Below, one piece after another: positions 35,873 through 47,081 of a stretch of 64,000 nt of DNA. Below the pieces are notes generated by a model. The model saw only the letters and a list, made by a program, of their open reading frames with translations, was not told the DNA's origin and searched no databases. The translations under genes and the position numbers were made by a program. Each line of letters starts with the position of its first letter. Positions within the stretch are counted from its first letter, which is position 1. Source of the stretch: Adiantum capillus-veneris (Eukaryota; Streptophyta; Polypodiopsida; Polypodiales; Pteridaceae); assembly GCA_014529385.2 (NCBI GenBank), contig CM043967.1:135107182-135171181 (forward strand). Direction: 5' to 3'.

Positions 35873-36062
35873 GTGTTGCCTAAATCGGCGAATCTACACC
35901 AATAAGACGTGCTGCCTAGATCGGCGAATCTGCACTAATGCTGCCTATATCGGCGGATCTGCATTTACCATTGTGAATATATCTGCAAATTGTTAATGTG
36001 CTGCCTAAATCGGCGGATCGGCACAGATAATTGGTGTTGCCTAAATCGGCGGATCTGTGTGC
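35873..36062. repeat. five short repeats of a TGCCTAAATCGGCGGATC motif
   Basis: Five imperfect copies of (T)GCCTA(A/G/T)ATCGGCG(A/G)ATC occur at irregular 30-60 bp spacing inside the LARD-like element. The core ATCGGCGRATC is partly palindromic. Function unknown. Confidence 0.85.
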
Positions 36063-36989
36063 ATGTGACCAATGGACGAGGCAAGGCCTAAAAACATAAA
36101 AAAATATACTACCTGTTTCATACCATAAAATTGAGTAACAAAGTACTGACAAATTGGTTATTTAACGGAAAGCACCGCGACTCACGTGAGTAGCTGCATA
36201 TCTCAATGTGAAATGATCACGATAGCAATTTCGTTTAATACAAGTATTGGCACAATGTTAGAGAATGCAGGTAATGAAAAGAGCCATGCCTTCTTTCAAG
36301 AAATAAATGGTAATCAAGCTGATAAGTAAGCTAGATGTGTTGAATTTGTTGTTCTCTGCGGAATGGTATTAAGAAATATGTGTAGCACTATGAGTATCTG
36401 AGAGAGTGTTATCAGTGTATAGTTACTTGTGTTTCTGAGAAGATTTTCCAAAACCCAAAATGAAAATGCAGAGAGAACTTACCTGGTTGCTCTTTTTAAA
36501 TCATTAGACTCTGGATGATGTACTGCATCTGAAATATGTAGTAGTATGTGCGTGGGGAGAGAGATACAAGTAGGAGAGAACTGTAATTAGCAAAAGTCAT
36601 TTACAATGATGAGCCTCCGATTAATCGAAAAGTGTGATGGAATCAATTTATTGTAGATTGTTGTGGTTTGAATAAATGGAGTTGTCCCCTTGATATCGCA
36701 AGTTGTTGTCTCTAACGTTCTTAACATTGTGAAATTTATTATTTATAATTGTTAAAGGGCATTGACTAGTTAAATTGTAGATTGGTCCATGAATAGGGAA
36801 AACAACGCAAAATTGATTTGACCTTAGTTGCTCTTTTGGACATTGCCAATCAGACGTCAAGAATATGCATCAAGAAAATGTATGGCAAGACCAAAAACTT
36901 AAACTTCTCTTCTAAACTTGTACTAGGTATGTGATATGAGAGTCTGCAACTTATACAAATTACCTATAAGAGCAAACTAATATAGTCCT
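36063..36989. other. LARD-like element interior, AT-rich
   Basis: No coding or repeat signal is recognised. Confidence 0.4.
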
Positions 36990-37165
36990 TATGGATCTAA
37001 TACAATGTCTATATAGAAAAATTAAACTAAAATCAGCGTCATCGTCGTCAAGTGCCGTGGATGCCCGGCATTAGGCGTCGTCGCTAAAAGTATTGCATTA
37101 GTCACGGAAGAGTGTTGTGGATGTCCGCTTCTACAAGTAGTCTCATGTTGTGTTGTGTGTGGTGT

Positions 37166-37224
<59 letters not shown>

Positions 37225-37250
37225 GGTTCCAACGTGTGTGTTGGGTGGGT

Positions 37251-37283
<33 letters not shown>

Positions 37284-38160
37284 GGGGGGGGGGGGGGGGG
37301 GGGGTGGTGGGGGGGGGGGTGTTTGGGTACTAAAATAAAATGAAGTAAAGTGAAAGACTAAAATTAAAACCCTAAAAGCATCATTCTAAAAATCGTCAAC
37401 ATCATTGTCGCTTTTCGTGGTTGCCCGACAGCAGGTGTTTATCTGAGAAAGCTTCCTCAATGTTTGCCGAAGATTTTCCTCAATGTCCGTCGTGATTAGA
37501 AATCATATTGGGAGGCCGACGAGAGATAAAGAAATGAAATGAAATGTCGTATTAAACGTCTTCAAAAGGCCAAAATTATAGATAGGCCAAATTGATACAA
37601 TCCATGTAAATTTAACAATCTAATCCAATGCTTGGGTAGAGATGAAAATGAAGTAATAAAAATTAAGAAAAAGGTGTCGTCAGCATCGTCAAATACTGCC
37701 TCTGTAAGTAGGTGTACTGAGAGGGGGGAGAAAGAGAGAGAAAGAAATGAAATGAAATGTTATATTAACAGTCTTCAAAATGCTAAAATTTCCCAGGAAA
37801 ACAATCAGATACAATCGTTGGGGATCTACTCCAATGCCGGGGTACAAAATAAAAGACTTGACGAGTTAAAAGCCAGCATCATCAGCGGCAATGCCCAACA
37901 ACGCGTTGTTGGAGAAAGTATTACACTGATTGCTGAAACTTCATCAACGTTCGGCTCTATAAGTAGTGGGGGGGATGCCATAGGTGTGTCTGCATCCAAA
38001 GCAGTAGACGAGGGGGGGGAGAAGAGGGAGTAATGAAATGTTTTCTTATGGGACCTACCTCATACAATCCTTAGTGTTGTAATACTATGTCTGGGTATAA
38101 AATAAAATGAAGTAAAGTAAAAAGACTTCAAACAAATCATCCTCATCGTCATCAGAGCTG
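36990..38160. repeat. degenerate 200-300 bp tandem repeats
   Basis: The blocks AAATGAAATG, GTCTTCAAA, GATACAATC, CCAATGC and AATAAAATGAAGTAAA recur in the same order, for example around 37530, 37745 and 38033. GTCGTCAAG-like blocks sit between them. These are old, diverged tandem units in the interior of the LARD-like element. The open frame at 37632-38033 runs through them and has no known motif. Confidence 0.7.
37166..37319 (+). repeat. poly-G tracts
   Basis: A run of about 57 G (37166-37222) and further long G runs broken by single T up to 37319. Such runs could form G-quadruplexes, but they are also prone to sequencing or assembly error. Confidence 0.95.
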
Positions 38161-38867
38161 CAGCGGCGGTGTCGAAGAAAATAGTGCAGCGGTCGCAAAA
38201 GAGCTTCGTCAATGTCGGAGGAGGTTGCAAAGGGAGGTGTTGGCTGGGCTTTGCCGGCAAGATCGCACTGCTCTCGGGCCTGGGGTTGAAAGGGAAAACG
38301 CAAGGCCGAGCCAAGGGCTGGCCAAGAGCAGAGCAGGTTGCTTTTCAGTGAGCCCTCACGAGCCCTCACAAGCTACACCTCATGGAACTCCACAGAACTA
38401 GGCCATGGATACGAGGACCTGCTGCAGCGAGCTTCGTCAAGATCAGCCGTGCAAGAGCTTTTTCAGTTTCTCTCGCTGTAGAGCTCTGTCAATGTCTGCC
38501 GCTGCTGTAGGCAGAGTGGAGAGAGAGAGAGAGAGAGAGAGAGACACACCGGATGAGAGAGATGGATGACGATTGAACTAAGGTAGGGAGAGAGAGTTCC
38601 ATTTTCTCTGGTGGATGAGACTCAAGATAACTGACAGAGAGTGAGAAAGAGAGAAAGAGGTGGCCACTTGCGGCTGCATGGGGAGTTAGGTGGTGGGTGA
38701 GTGGAGAGGGTGCAGAGGTGGTGGTTGTCAAGTTGGAGGAGAGAGTGAGAGAGAATTGGACTGCGCCTGTACTGTGTGTACGAAAAAGAGGGACGAGTGC
38801 TGCTCATTAACGGACCACAGCCGCATGCTGCATGGCAATTTGCCAAGGAGAAGTGGGGAGGGGGAGG

Positions 38868-38928
<61 letters not shown>

Positions 38929-40101
38929 GTGCTTGTCGCAAAGATCGCATGCAGTCAAGGTTGACTGGCCTCCAACAGTTGGAGCCAAAAATGATTGTGT
39001 GGTTGAGGGTATGCGCCTCCATGTAGGCACACGCAGTTCTGAGTGGGTGGTTTGGGCGCCACAAGATGAGAGAAAAGGAGAGATTGGATGGGCTGGCGAC
39101 TAACTGTTGGGTTGGCATGCCATGCAGGCAACTGAGAGAGTATGAGATTATTGAGGTTGAGATTTGAGAGGGAGTTCGAGAGTGCTGGCGGCGGATCCAA
39201 CAACCGGTGTGTGTGTGTGGTGTGTGGAAGGTTCGGCAGCAGGTAGGTTAGAGAGAGGAAGGGACTGGTCTTGGTTGGTGATTATCAGAAGGGGGAGAGT
39301 GAGACACTGTGTTGCAAGCTTGCGAGAGCAGACGCCTCTGTTGTGTCCGGGCAATTGGTTGTGGGTGATGCCATGTCGACAGCCGTGAGAGGAAGAGAGA
39401 GTGCGAGGGTCGCCATCAGTTTTGCTTTGATGGTGTTGCTGGTCACGAATGCAGCAAACATTTTTTTTTTGAAATATTTTTTATGACGACATGTACGCTC
39501 ATGTGACTACATCGACTATGCGTGCTCTGCATGATGACGCACTGCTCCCACCCACGACTACTTGCCTTGGTGATTTGTGCAAGGTGACGAGGGTATGACG
39601 AGGTCAATAGCCATGAGAGAGACATAAAATAAAATAAAACAATAATAAATCCTTTATAGCTCCCCTTCTTCTTTGAGTCGTCTCCTTCCTAACGGGCTTA
39701 ATATCCAAATTGCTACCCTACCTTGATCATCTTGCCCTCATAAACCGTCATCTCTCTACGCTTTCACAAGAAAATCATTCTTACTCCATATTAATCCCCT
39801 GAATAAAGTACTCCCTATTTCTTCCCTATATAGCTATGGAAAACATCTCCAAGCTCTTCTTTTTATGAGTATTCTCATAAGATTAAGTTTTAATATGTTA
39901 TTATGTTTAATTATCATAATTACATTGCTAATCATGATATTACGACAACAAAGAAGAGATTCTCTTTCATTTTAAGGACCCCTAATTGTCTTGTTCAATC
40001 ACACTAATTACTACAAATGAAAGCAAATAAAAAACTCTACAATTTTTTTTAAAAAAACAATGTACTTAGCTGCTGATTATCTTTCATCTTTGGAGCGTAG
40101 C
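38161..40101. other. LARD-like element interior, GA-rich then AT-rich
   Basis: Contains (GA)n tracts at about 38517-38543 and 38872-38926 and many short GA runs. Reading frames here come from the simple repeats. No domain is recognised. Confidence 0.5.
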
Positions 40102-40117
40102 CTACGCTCTGATACCA
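40102..40117 (-). other. LARD-like element primer binding site
   Basis: The minus strand reads TGGTATCAGAGCGTAG next to the 5' LTR, the initiator-Met tRNA type. Confidence 0.9.
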
Positions 40118-40118
40118 C

Positions 40119-40693
40119 TGCTACAGCCGGAAGCATGGCTGCCCTGCAACATACTGGAAAATAGCACATAACAAGACATAAAACGATTAAATCTACGTAC
40201 CTGCCGACTCGCATAGCACATAACCACGACGTATGAAAACATAGAGAGATAGAGAGCGAGATAGAGCGAGTGTGAACGTGCAAGCACACCTCCTAGAGCG
40301 GAGTGCTACGCCGGCACGACGAGAGAGAAGAGAGGAGAGATGAGAAGAGCAACACAGACACTGGGTGCAATCTCCCCCCGTGCAAGAGTGACCATTTCCC
40401 TCTTGCAAGAGCTAACGAGAGCAAGAGAGAGAGATGAGAAGAGCAACACAGACACTGGGTGCAATCTCCCCCCGTGCAAGAGTGACCATTTCCCTCTTGC
40501 ACGTATTTAATTTATAGATTCTTGAATGGTCAAATGTGAGTACAAACTGGCGGGCCGGTCATAAGTGGCCGAAGCTCATAAATAGCACTAGAATAATACA
40601 TGAAATATATTTCCGTACGCATAGGCCTATCTCGGTCAAGCCTTTTCCACCTGTCACAACTGCAGTAAATAATAAAATATCAATTCCATAACA
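40119..40693 (-). repeat. LARD-like element 5' LTR with 94-bp internal duplication
   Basis: Matches 34967-35447 but contains a tandem duplication of 94 bp (units from 40339 and 40433), which accounts exactly for the length difference of the two LTRs. The duplication therefore arose after insertion or was not copied to the other end. Confidence 0.94.
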
Positions 40694-40698
40694 GTCTG

Positions 40699-41795
40699 TG
40701 CTTATTAGCAGCATCCCTTTTTGCCTTTATTGTGAGATGGATATAACTTCTTTAATCTTTGGAAAAGATTCGTCTCGGTTATATTCATCAGTAGCAAAAA
40801 TCTTCCCATGTAGTTTAAGTGGTAAGGGACTTTTGGATCTTCCCTCTTTAACCTCGAAAGGTGCTTTCCCCATAGAAGTATATACAATGTCATTGTACGC
40901 ATACTCTATAAGAGGTAGGTACTTCTCTCATTGAGAACGTTGATCTACTTCCATGACATAGGCTTTTAATAGATTCAAGAAGCATTAGATTAGTTATTTC
41001 ATTTTGGTCATCCGTTTGTGGATGATAGGCCGAAAGAGAAATTTAATCTACTTCCTAGATTCTCAAAGAGACCCTTCTAGAAATTATTGGTCATTCTAGG
41101 ATCTTTGTCCGACACTATGGATGTTGGCAAGCAATGATACTTGAAAATTTGAATTCTAAAGGTTTGATGTGCCTTAATAGTCTTTTTGATAGGCATAGAG
41201 TGTGTTTTCTTGCTAAGCCTATCGACTGAAACAATCCAAGTTGCTTCCCTCGATCAAATTTAATTTTTGGCATACCACGCATTTTGAAACATACTCTTGT
41301 ATGTTTACTTTTCATGGTAGACCAACAGAAATACATTTCTACTCCTTGAAGAGTAGATTATGGAATCCCTCTTTGCCCCGCATAAGGAGAAGCATGGGAT
41401 TCATACATGACTTTCTTATTATATGGGTGAGTAACACATAGCGTATTCTCGTTTGGAAGATAACCATCCTTGAGGTGAATGGTTCTTTTTTCTTCCCTAA
41501 TGCAAAGGCTGTAATTACGTACTTAAAAGTCTCGATCAGTAGCATACTCATTTATCATAAAAGATAGATCATTGTGAGTCGCTATAGACAACACATTTAC
41601 CCTTGGCCGTCGTGAAAGTGCATTGATCACTTGATTGTGCTTGCCAGTAATGTGTGCAATATGAAATTTAAATTGCGAAAGAAAATATTTCCACCTCATT
41701 TGTTTGTTGGAGAGCTTGGTTTGCGTCATGAAGTTCTTGAGGCTTTGTGATCCATTCACAGGATGAATGGAGTCCCCAAGAGATAGCATTTCCAC
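40699..41795 (-). pseudogene. Gypsy-2 RNase H end and integrase, heavily degraded
   Basis: In coding order: the RNase H C-terminal part (FKFHIAHITGKHNQVINALSRRP at 41523-41795), a degraded integrase zinc-finger region (RYFCWSTMKSKHTRVC, about 41280-41330), and traces of the integrase core and its C-terminal side (AKRDAANKHR just before the nested element). Frames change often, so this is clearly dead. Confidence 0.82.
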
Positions 41796-42650
41796 GTGTC
41801 TAGGGCATATAGAACACCTAGTAGCTCTTTTTCGTATTTACCCAATACTCGCTTATCGGAGTTGTCTTTGACTCTCATATGCTATGGCAGGCCCTTCTTG
41901 AAGCAAAATAGCTCCAAGGCAATCACCACAAGCATCACATTGGACCTCAAATGGCTTTGAGTGATCTAGCAGTGTGAGCACAAGTTGAGGAATAAGCTTC
42001 TCAAAAGCTTCTTGCACTTTTGCAGTCCATGAATACTTAACGTTCTTTTTTGTTAAGTCATGTAATGGGCCTGCTATTAGCAAGATTTTTTCGATGAAGC
42101 ATCTATATTATGCACACATATCTATAAAGCTTCATACATCCTATAGATTTCTTGGATTAGGATCCTTTTATTACCTCTAACTTTGTTGGATCCATACGGG
42201 TGCCATCTTTAGAGATAATGTGACCTAGGTATTGAATCTATTGTAGGAAAAATTCACTTTTCTTTGATTAATGAAAAGCTTATTCTCTCTCACAACTTGA
42301 AAGATTACTTGGAGGTGTCACTTGTACTCCTCAAGAGAATTTGAGTGGCCCATGGCACATGAAATCTGTTTTTGATAGTGATCTTATTTATTTGCTCTAT
42401 AGTCGACACACATGTGATATATGTCGTCTTTCTTTTGCACTAAAAGTACTAGTGAACAAAATGGAGAGGAGCTAGGCCTCACCATCCCTTTTCCACCAAT
42501 TCATGCACTTGCCTCATTATCTCTTCTTGTTGAGCTTGGGAAACTCGATAAGAAGGCTTGTTAGGCGGTGAGCTTCCTGGTAGGAGCTCAATTGCATGGC
42601 CATCATCCCTCATTTTAGAGGTAGCTCATTAGGATGCCATCAATGAAAAC
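41796..42650 (-). pseudogene. Gypsy-2 reverse transcriptase and RNase H start, degraded
   Basis: RT fingers appear near 42400-42490 as [17 protein letters not shown]. RNase H begins at 41853-42083 with SWTAKVQEAFEKL, then FEVQCDACGDCLGAILLQEG (first catalytic Asp present). No intact YVDD-like box was found between them. Confidence 0.82.
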
Positions 42651-42843
42651 ATCTTGGAATCCATTTAGAAAATTAGACAAGTCTAATTCCTCTTGATTCC
42701 CTTTATTGCTACTTGTGAAAACATTGGAATCATTTACAGATTCTCCAACAAAAATCATACACGCAAAAATAGAGCTTTTATGGATTTATCAAAAGCAAGC
42801 ATATTTACCACGGATATGGTGTTCTTGACTCATTAGCATCTAT

Positions 42844-43146
42844 TTACATGCTCTTTTCCCCGTAGGTGAAGTAGATTCTCCTTTCAGGGAACTTCATGTT
42901 AAAAGCCATGCGGTTAAACCATGGTGCCCCAACAATAACATCCTCATGTTTGAGAGGGGAGATGAAGAAATCCTCTTTGTCCACATAGCTTTGGCATGAA
43001 CTTCCAATTAAGGGAGTAACTGAGATGTCTTGTCCCTTGATAGTTCCATCGACTTTCAATGTATCTTCCATATCATGGCCTTGTATGCCTAGCTTTGTGG
43101 TCAACTCCGTGGATATGAAGTTGTGAGTTGAACCAGGTTCAAACAA
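42844..43146 (-). pseudogene. Gypsy-2 aspartic protease
   Basis: An open stretch of 100 codons with the retropepsin signature region reading FEPGSTHNFIS, where the family has Asp-Ser/Thr-Gly or Asp-Pro-Gly; the catalytic Asp is Glu here. It ends with VIVGAPWF, the hydrophobic flap-side motif. The changed active site argues against activity. Confidence 0.85.
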
Positions 43147-43164
43147 AATAAAGGCATCATGCTC

Positions 43165-43958
43165 TTACATCTTTCCCCAAGCATAGGAAAGGAGATATCC
43201 TTGGCAATGAGCATCCTCTTTTGGAGCTTCAACCATAGAGGCTCTAGGTGGCTCATTGCACACATTTCTTTGGGGGCAAGCACGATAGATATGTCCTTGC
43301 TCCCCACACTTGAAGCACCGGTTATCTCTGCGATAACGCTCTAGCTCCTTGGGAGAAAGTCGATTCTTGCCTTTGTAGACTCCTTTCTCCTTAGCTTTAT
43401 TGTTGTTGATAGAGTTGCCTTGGGAAGAATTTTGAGCATTGTTCTTTCCCTTTACTTCATTTCGATCTTTGTTTTCCATGGCCTTGGCATTCCTTTTAGC
43501 CCCTTGTTGGAAATTGATGCGCGAAGCAACCATAGAGTGGTGGATTGCTTCCGTGATAGAACCAGGCCGTTGGGAGTTGACATACTCGGACATTTATTCA
43601 GGTAATCTCGCATATAATTGTTGCTTTTGCTCGACAAAGTCTATTTTTGAAGAGACTGTAGCCTTTTGAGATGTAAATCCCAAAACTTGTCCACATATTT
43701 GTGGATAGACTCATGGGAGAGAAGCTTCAAACTCTGACATTCGGTAAACACTTTGTCCTTTGCATCGCTTGCAAGAATTTGCTTCATGATGGAAACTCGT
43801 AGAGGGTTTTGTGTCTTTGGGGCTTCGCCATTGCCACAAAGGCTAGCCCACCATTGACGAGCCAATTTCTGGAAGTGCATAGCTACATGACGTAGCTTGG
43901 AGGACTCCGTGAAGACCTCGTCTCCAAAGGCCGCATCAAATTGTTGGATGAAGGCCAA
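43165..43958 (-). pseudogene. Gypsy-2 gag with zinc knuckle
   Basis: 43641-43958 has the gag core (AFGDEVFTESSKLRHVAMHF, then ARQWWASL). After a frame break, 43165-43593 has a basic Asn/Lys-rich linker and a CCHC zinc knuckle CFKCGEQGHIYRAC that binds RNA in related gag proteins. The frame ends at 43165. Confidence 0.88.
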
Positions 43959-44048
43959 TACTTTGTCGATAGCACCAAAGGTACCATCATAGGTAAGAAA
44001 AGAGATACTCTTTCCTCCCTCTTTGAATTTCTTGAGCTTTAGGGACCT

Positions 44049-44573
44049 TCACCATGTAGGGTAAGATTTGTGATGTCCTCCCCTCTTGTACTCTCTAGGA
44101 GAATAGCTATTGCTTTTGTTGGAAGAGGATGACGGTGAATAAAAAGGAGAAGAGAGTGACCTCTTTCTTGCACTTTTCTTCCGTTGTTTCCTCTCTTCCC
44201 TTTTGGAGTGACGAGGAGAAGGACTGTGGGTTGACTGTTTCCTCTTGGGAGGAGTTGGCAATCGTCTAGACCGCCGTCTTCGTGGAGCCACATCTTTAGA
44301 GGAACTTAGGGATTCATTTCTTTCTTGTTCTTTGGATTCCTCCTCTTGTATGGGAGAGAGTCTTCTTTTGGGAGTCTCATCAAGAGGCCTCCTAAGCTCT
44401 GTCTCCTCTTGGAGAGGAAAGGAAATCCCATAAGCACGAAGTTGTTGAGTAAGTTCAGCTTGCAAAGCAAGGTTGCCCATAGCTTGTTGCAACCTAGTAA
44501 TAAGATAATTAACAAACATGGGGGCATCATCATTAGCACCTTCATGTGCAAAATCAAAGTTGTCAATATTCAT
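44049..44573 (-). pseudogene. Gypsy-2 gag N-terminal region
   Basis: 174 codons from ATG 44573 (MNIDNFDFAHEGAND). A short helical stretch is followed by a Ser/Arg/Lys-rich basic region (residues about 70-160). It lies between the primer site and the gag core, so it is the start of the same polyprotein; stops and frame changes separate the two around 43960-44048. Confidence 0.75.
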
Positions 44574-44983
44574 TCTACTTCTTGGTTATTGTCAACCATG
44601 CTAATTAAACTTAAGTATATATTAATTTGTGCTTTGGTACCCTCAAAAACCTTAGTCGCTACTCTTCTTTACCTTTGAAAATTAGTTCTCAAGCAGCCAC
44701 ACCCGTGGTTTAGACAATGTTGATTGCAAAGACTAGTGGAGAGGGTCTCTCGGTTGATTATAGTTCCTGTTGAGCTTGCTAGTAGCTCAATAATGGTTAA
44801 GCCAAAGGCAAGCCCTGAGAGACTCCATTATTAAGACTATAGTTCCCAATGGTGTACCTTGAACTAAGTCCTTCTTAACCAAGATAATAGATCCCTGTCC
44901 CATTTACCTATTGCAATAAACAAACCCAACCTTCCATGGACAACTTAAGGACCTCTTGTCTTAAGCAAGAAAATTGAAACCAA
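44574..44983 (-). other. Gypsy-2 5' leader
   Basis: Untranslated sequence between primer site and gag start; no gene. Confidence 0.7.
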
Positions 44984-44998
44984 TAGCTTTGATACGAA
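44984..44998 (-). other. Gypsy-2 primer binding site, diverged
   Basis: The minus strand reads TTCGTATCAAAGCTA directly after the LTR end, a decayed form of TGGTATCAGAGC. Its place fixes the element's orientation. Confidence 0.75.
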
Positions 44999-47076
44999 TG
45001 TAATGGAAATGGCCTATGAACTTTGAGGATAGCGAAATTATGAGAACTAAAGAGATAATTTTTGTGAGACTCCTTTGAAAACATAGAGGGTGAACTTAAT
45101 TAGGGTAGCAACATAACCATTACACTTAATTAACTTGGCATGAACAATACTTTTGCAAGAGAGAGAGTTTAGTGAACTTGACAACATTTGAGGACCAGAT
45201 TTATGTGGAGCCGGTCCCCCTCCAATAGGCTTTTGTATTACAGATTCTCCCATAAAGAGAGACTTGGTATAATACAATCTTTGTGTTCCTTTTGTGACCT
45301 TTGTGATGCTATGAAGATGGAAAGCTTCATGCATCACGAGCATAACGTAGACTTTGTAAAAAGCATTAACCATCCCGGGCATCAGTCCCAAGGCCTCAAA
45401 CACCTTCAAAGGTGGAGAGAGCTAGCGGGGAATGAGGGTAGGGAAGAGGAAGAAGAAAGATTCATAGGAGAAAGAAATAGTTCCTCATTTATCGTCACTA
45501 TTCTTGCTAGCATACATAATAGCATAGTAATGAAGATGGAGAAGATGACAAGCTTAAGCATTGAAGCATGGCTCTTGGTTGGATTTGCATTCCATAGCCA
45601 AGAGTGTTGGTGTAGGCTCTCCACTTCTCAGCAAGCTTGGAGAAGGAGATGGAGTTCTTGCACTTTCACCAAGTGAGAATGTGTGAAAAATGAGTTTGTG
45701 AGAGGGTGTATACCCCCACGCACACCCCATGCTTGCTTTGGTTGACCCCTCCTTTTTGTTCAAGCTTGAAGCTCATTGAACCCCTCTAAGCCTAGCCAAT
45801 CACATGCATAATGCATTTCAAGCAATATGGGTAGCATTAGCACAAGTGTCCTCCTTACCTCTTTGAGAGAGAGAACTTGAAAACATTTAGATATTTGTTG
45901 AATTGAACTAGAAGCTCATTGGACCCTTCTTTAGCCAAGCCAATAGGATTCAAGCACACCATGTGGCTAAGCATAGGGAGAACTTGACATGTGTCCATGT
46001 GACCCTTGAGAAAGGGGGTGCCCTTTGGGAGAGTGGGAGGCTAAGTCAAAGATTCCTCTAACTTTGGGGCTTTCCCCCTCCTTTGTATGGTCTCTTTTTT
46101 ACTCAAGCACCTTACCCCCCATGCATGGGAAGCTTCTTAAGCACCTTTCTCATCAAGCATGACAAACACCTCAAGCACCTTAGTCAGCAAGCATGACAAG
46201 TACCTTAGTCAGCAAGCACGACAAGCACCTCAAGCACCTTACTCATCAAGCATGACAAGCACCTCAAGCACCTTAGTCAACAAGCACGAGAAGCACCTCT
46301 AGGGTTCCCACCTCAAGCTCAGTCCTAGCTTGCCTAAGGTCCTAGGTCTAAGGACTTTTAACACTAACCTTTGGACTCAGCGGGTGCACTATATAATCAT
46401 GTTAATCTATAACGTGAGTTTGAAAGGAGGGGTTTTAAAATGCAATATTTTTAGGCAATTTAACAGAGATACATTAAAATAAGGGATTTTTATATTGAAT
46501 TTTGGAAAAAACCCTAAAACAAGGGGTCATTTTATTCATTCAGACATGTTAAAAGAGGGATTTTTGTAATACCCCACGAACGCACGTTATATAGGGGGTA
46601 CTAAAAGGTTAACCCCCCGAGCCTTTGGAGGTCTTTTATGAAGCTAACCCTCAGGTCTTTTAAGCTCCATTAAATGCACATTGCTCTTTGATAGACTACC
46701 TCCTTTTGGACCCCTATTGAGATGTAACTTTCTCTCATTTTGGTCCCCTGTTGAGATAAGTCTAGAAGCACTTATTGCACATTGGTCTTTGGTAGACCGT
46801 CTCCTTTTGGACCCCTATTGAGATGCAACCATTCCTCATTTTGGTCCCCTATTGAGATATGTCTAGAAGCACTTATTACATATTGCTCTTTGGTAGACCA
46901 TCTCCTTTTGGACCCGTATTGACATGTAACCATCTCTCCTTTTGGTCCCCTACTGAGATAGGTGTAGAAGCACATGTCTCTATTCTAGCTCTTGTTCCCG
47001 TTTATTCTCCCACTTTAAATGATCAGTTTCATATGAGAAAATCGTTTGGGTTAGCTAGATATTAAATTATATAACA
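44999..47076 (-). repeat. Gypsy-2 5' LTR
   Basis: A 2.08-kb LTR, plus-strand ends TGTAATGGAAATGG and TATAACA, followed by TTAAG. It contains the minisatellite (about 46110-46300), three 101-bp units (46682-46984) and the 246-bp MITE. A 162-codon plus-strand frame (45188-45676), antisense to the element, has a shorter counterpart in the other LTR copies; I do not call it a gene. Confidence 0.94.
46376..46621. mobile_element. 246-bp MITE inside the Gypsy-2 5' LTR
   Basis: Ends CTCAGCGGGT and, reverse-complemented, CTCGGGGGGT, flanked by the 8-bp duplication CCTTTGGA (46368-46375 and 46622-46629). The 3' LTR has the uninterrupted sequence AACCTTTGGAGGTC near 33675, a direct empty-site control. 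The 8-bp duplication suggests hAT or another 8-bp-duplicating superfamily. Termini differ from the CATAGTTAC family. No coding. Confidence 0.9.
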
Positions 47077-47081
47077 TTAAG

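Larger units (their letters stand above)
34967..40693 (-). mobile_element. non-coding LTR retrotransposon (LARD-like) nested in Gypsy-2
   Basis: A 5.7-kb element with LTRs of 481 bp (34967-35447) and 575 bp (40119-40693) and a perfect target duplication GTCTG (34962-34966 and 40694-40698). The primer site before the right LTR shows minus orientation, and the polypurine tract (minus strand ACGGAGAGGTA, 35448-35458) precedes the left LTR. The 4.7-kb interior has no gag or pol similarity that I can see. This is the structure of a large retrotransposon derivative, which depends on enzymes of another element. The two LTRs are highly similar, apart from one tandem duplication, so insertion was fairly recent. 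Confidence 0.93.
32321..47076 (-). mobile_element. Gypsy-2: 14.8-kb gypsy element inserted in the PRP22 pseudogene
   Basis: A minus-strand Ty3/gypsy element with long LTRs (1.8 and 2.1 kb), a primer site, gag, zinc knuckle, protease, RT, RNase H, integrase and a decayed chromodomain. The exact 5-bp target duplication TTAAG (32316-32320 and 47077-47081) separates two halves of one pseudogene, so both borders are certain. Coding parts are heavily broken. The element contains a 5.7-kb non-coding LTR element (34967-40693) inside its integrase region and a 246-bp MITE in its 5' LTR. Without these it would be about 8.8 kb. Confidence 0.95.

Noticed and set aside
35873-36062. CRISPR-like array (spaced ATCGGCGRATC repeats)
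   Set aside because: Repeats are short, imperfect and irregularly spaced, and the setting is plant nuclear DNA inside an LTR element.
37112-37343. Poly-glycine frames
   Set aside because: Translation of G homopolymers; not proteins.
38690-39103. 137-codon frame with Arg-Glu repeats
   Set aside because: Produced by a (GA)n tract in a non-coding LTR element.
45188-45676. 162-codon plus-strand frame inside the Gypsy-2 5' LTR
   Set aside because: It lies antisense to the element within an LTR, and only a shorter frame is present in the other LTR copies; no domain. Not called, though its partial conservation was noted.
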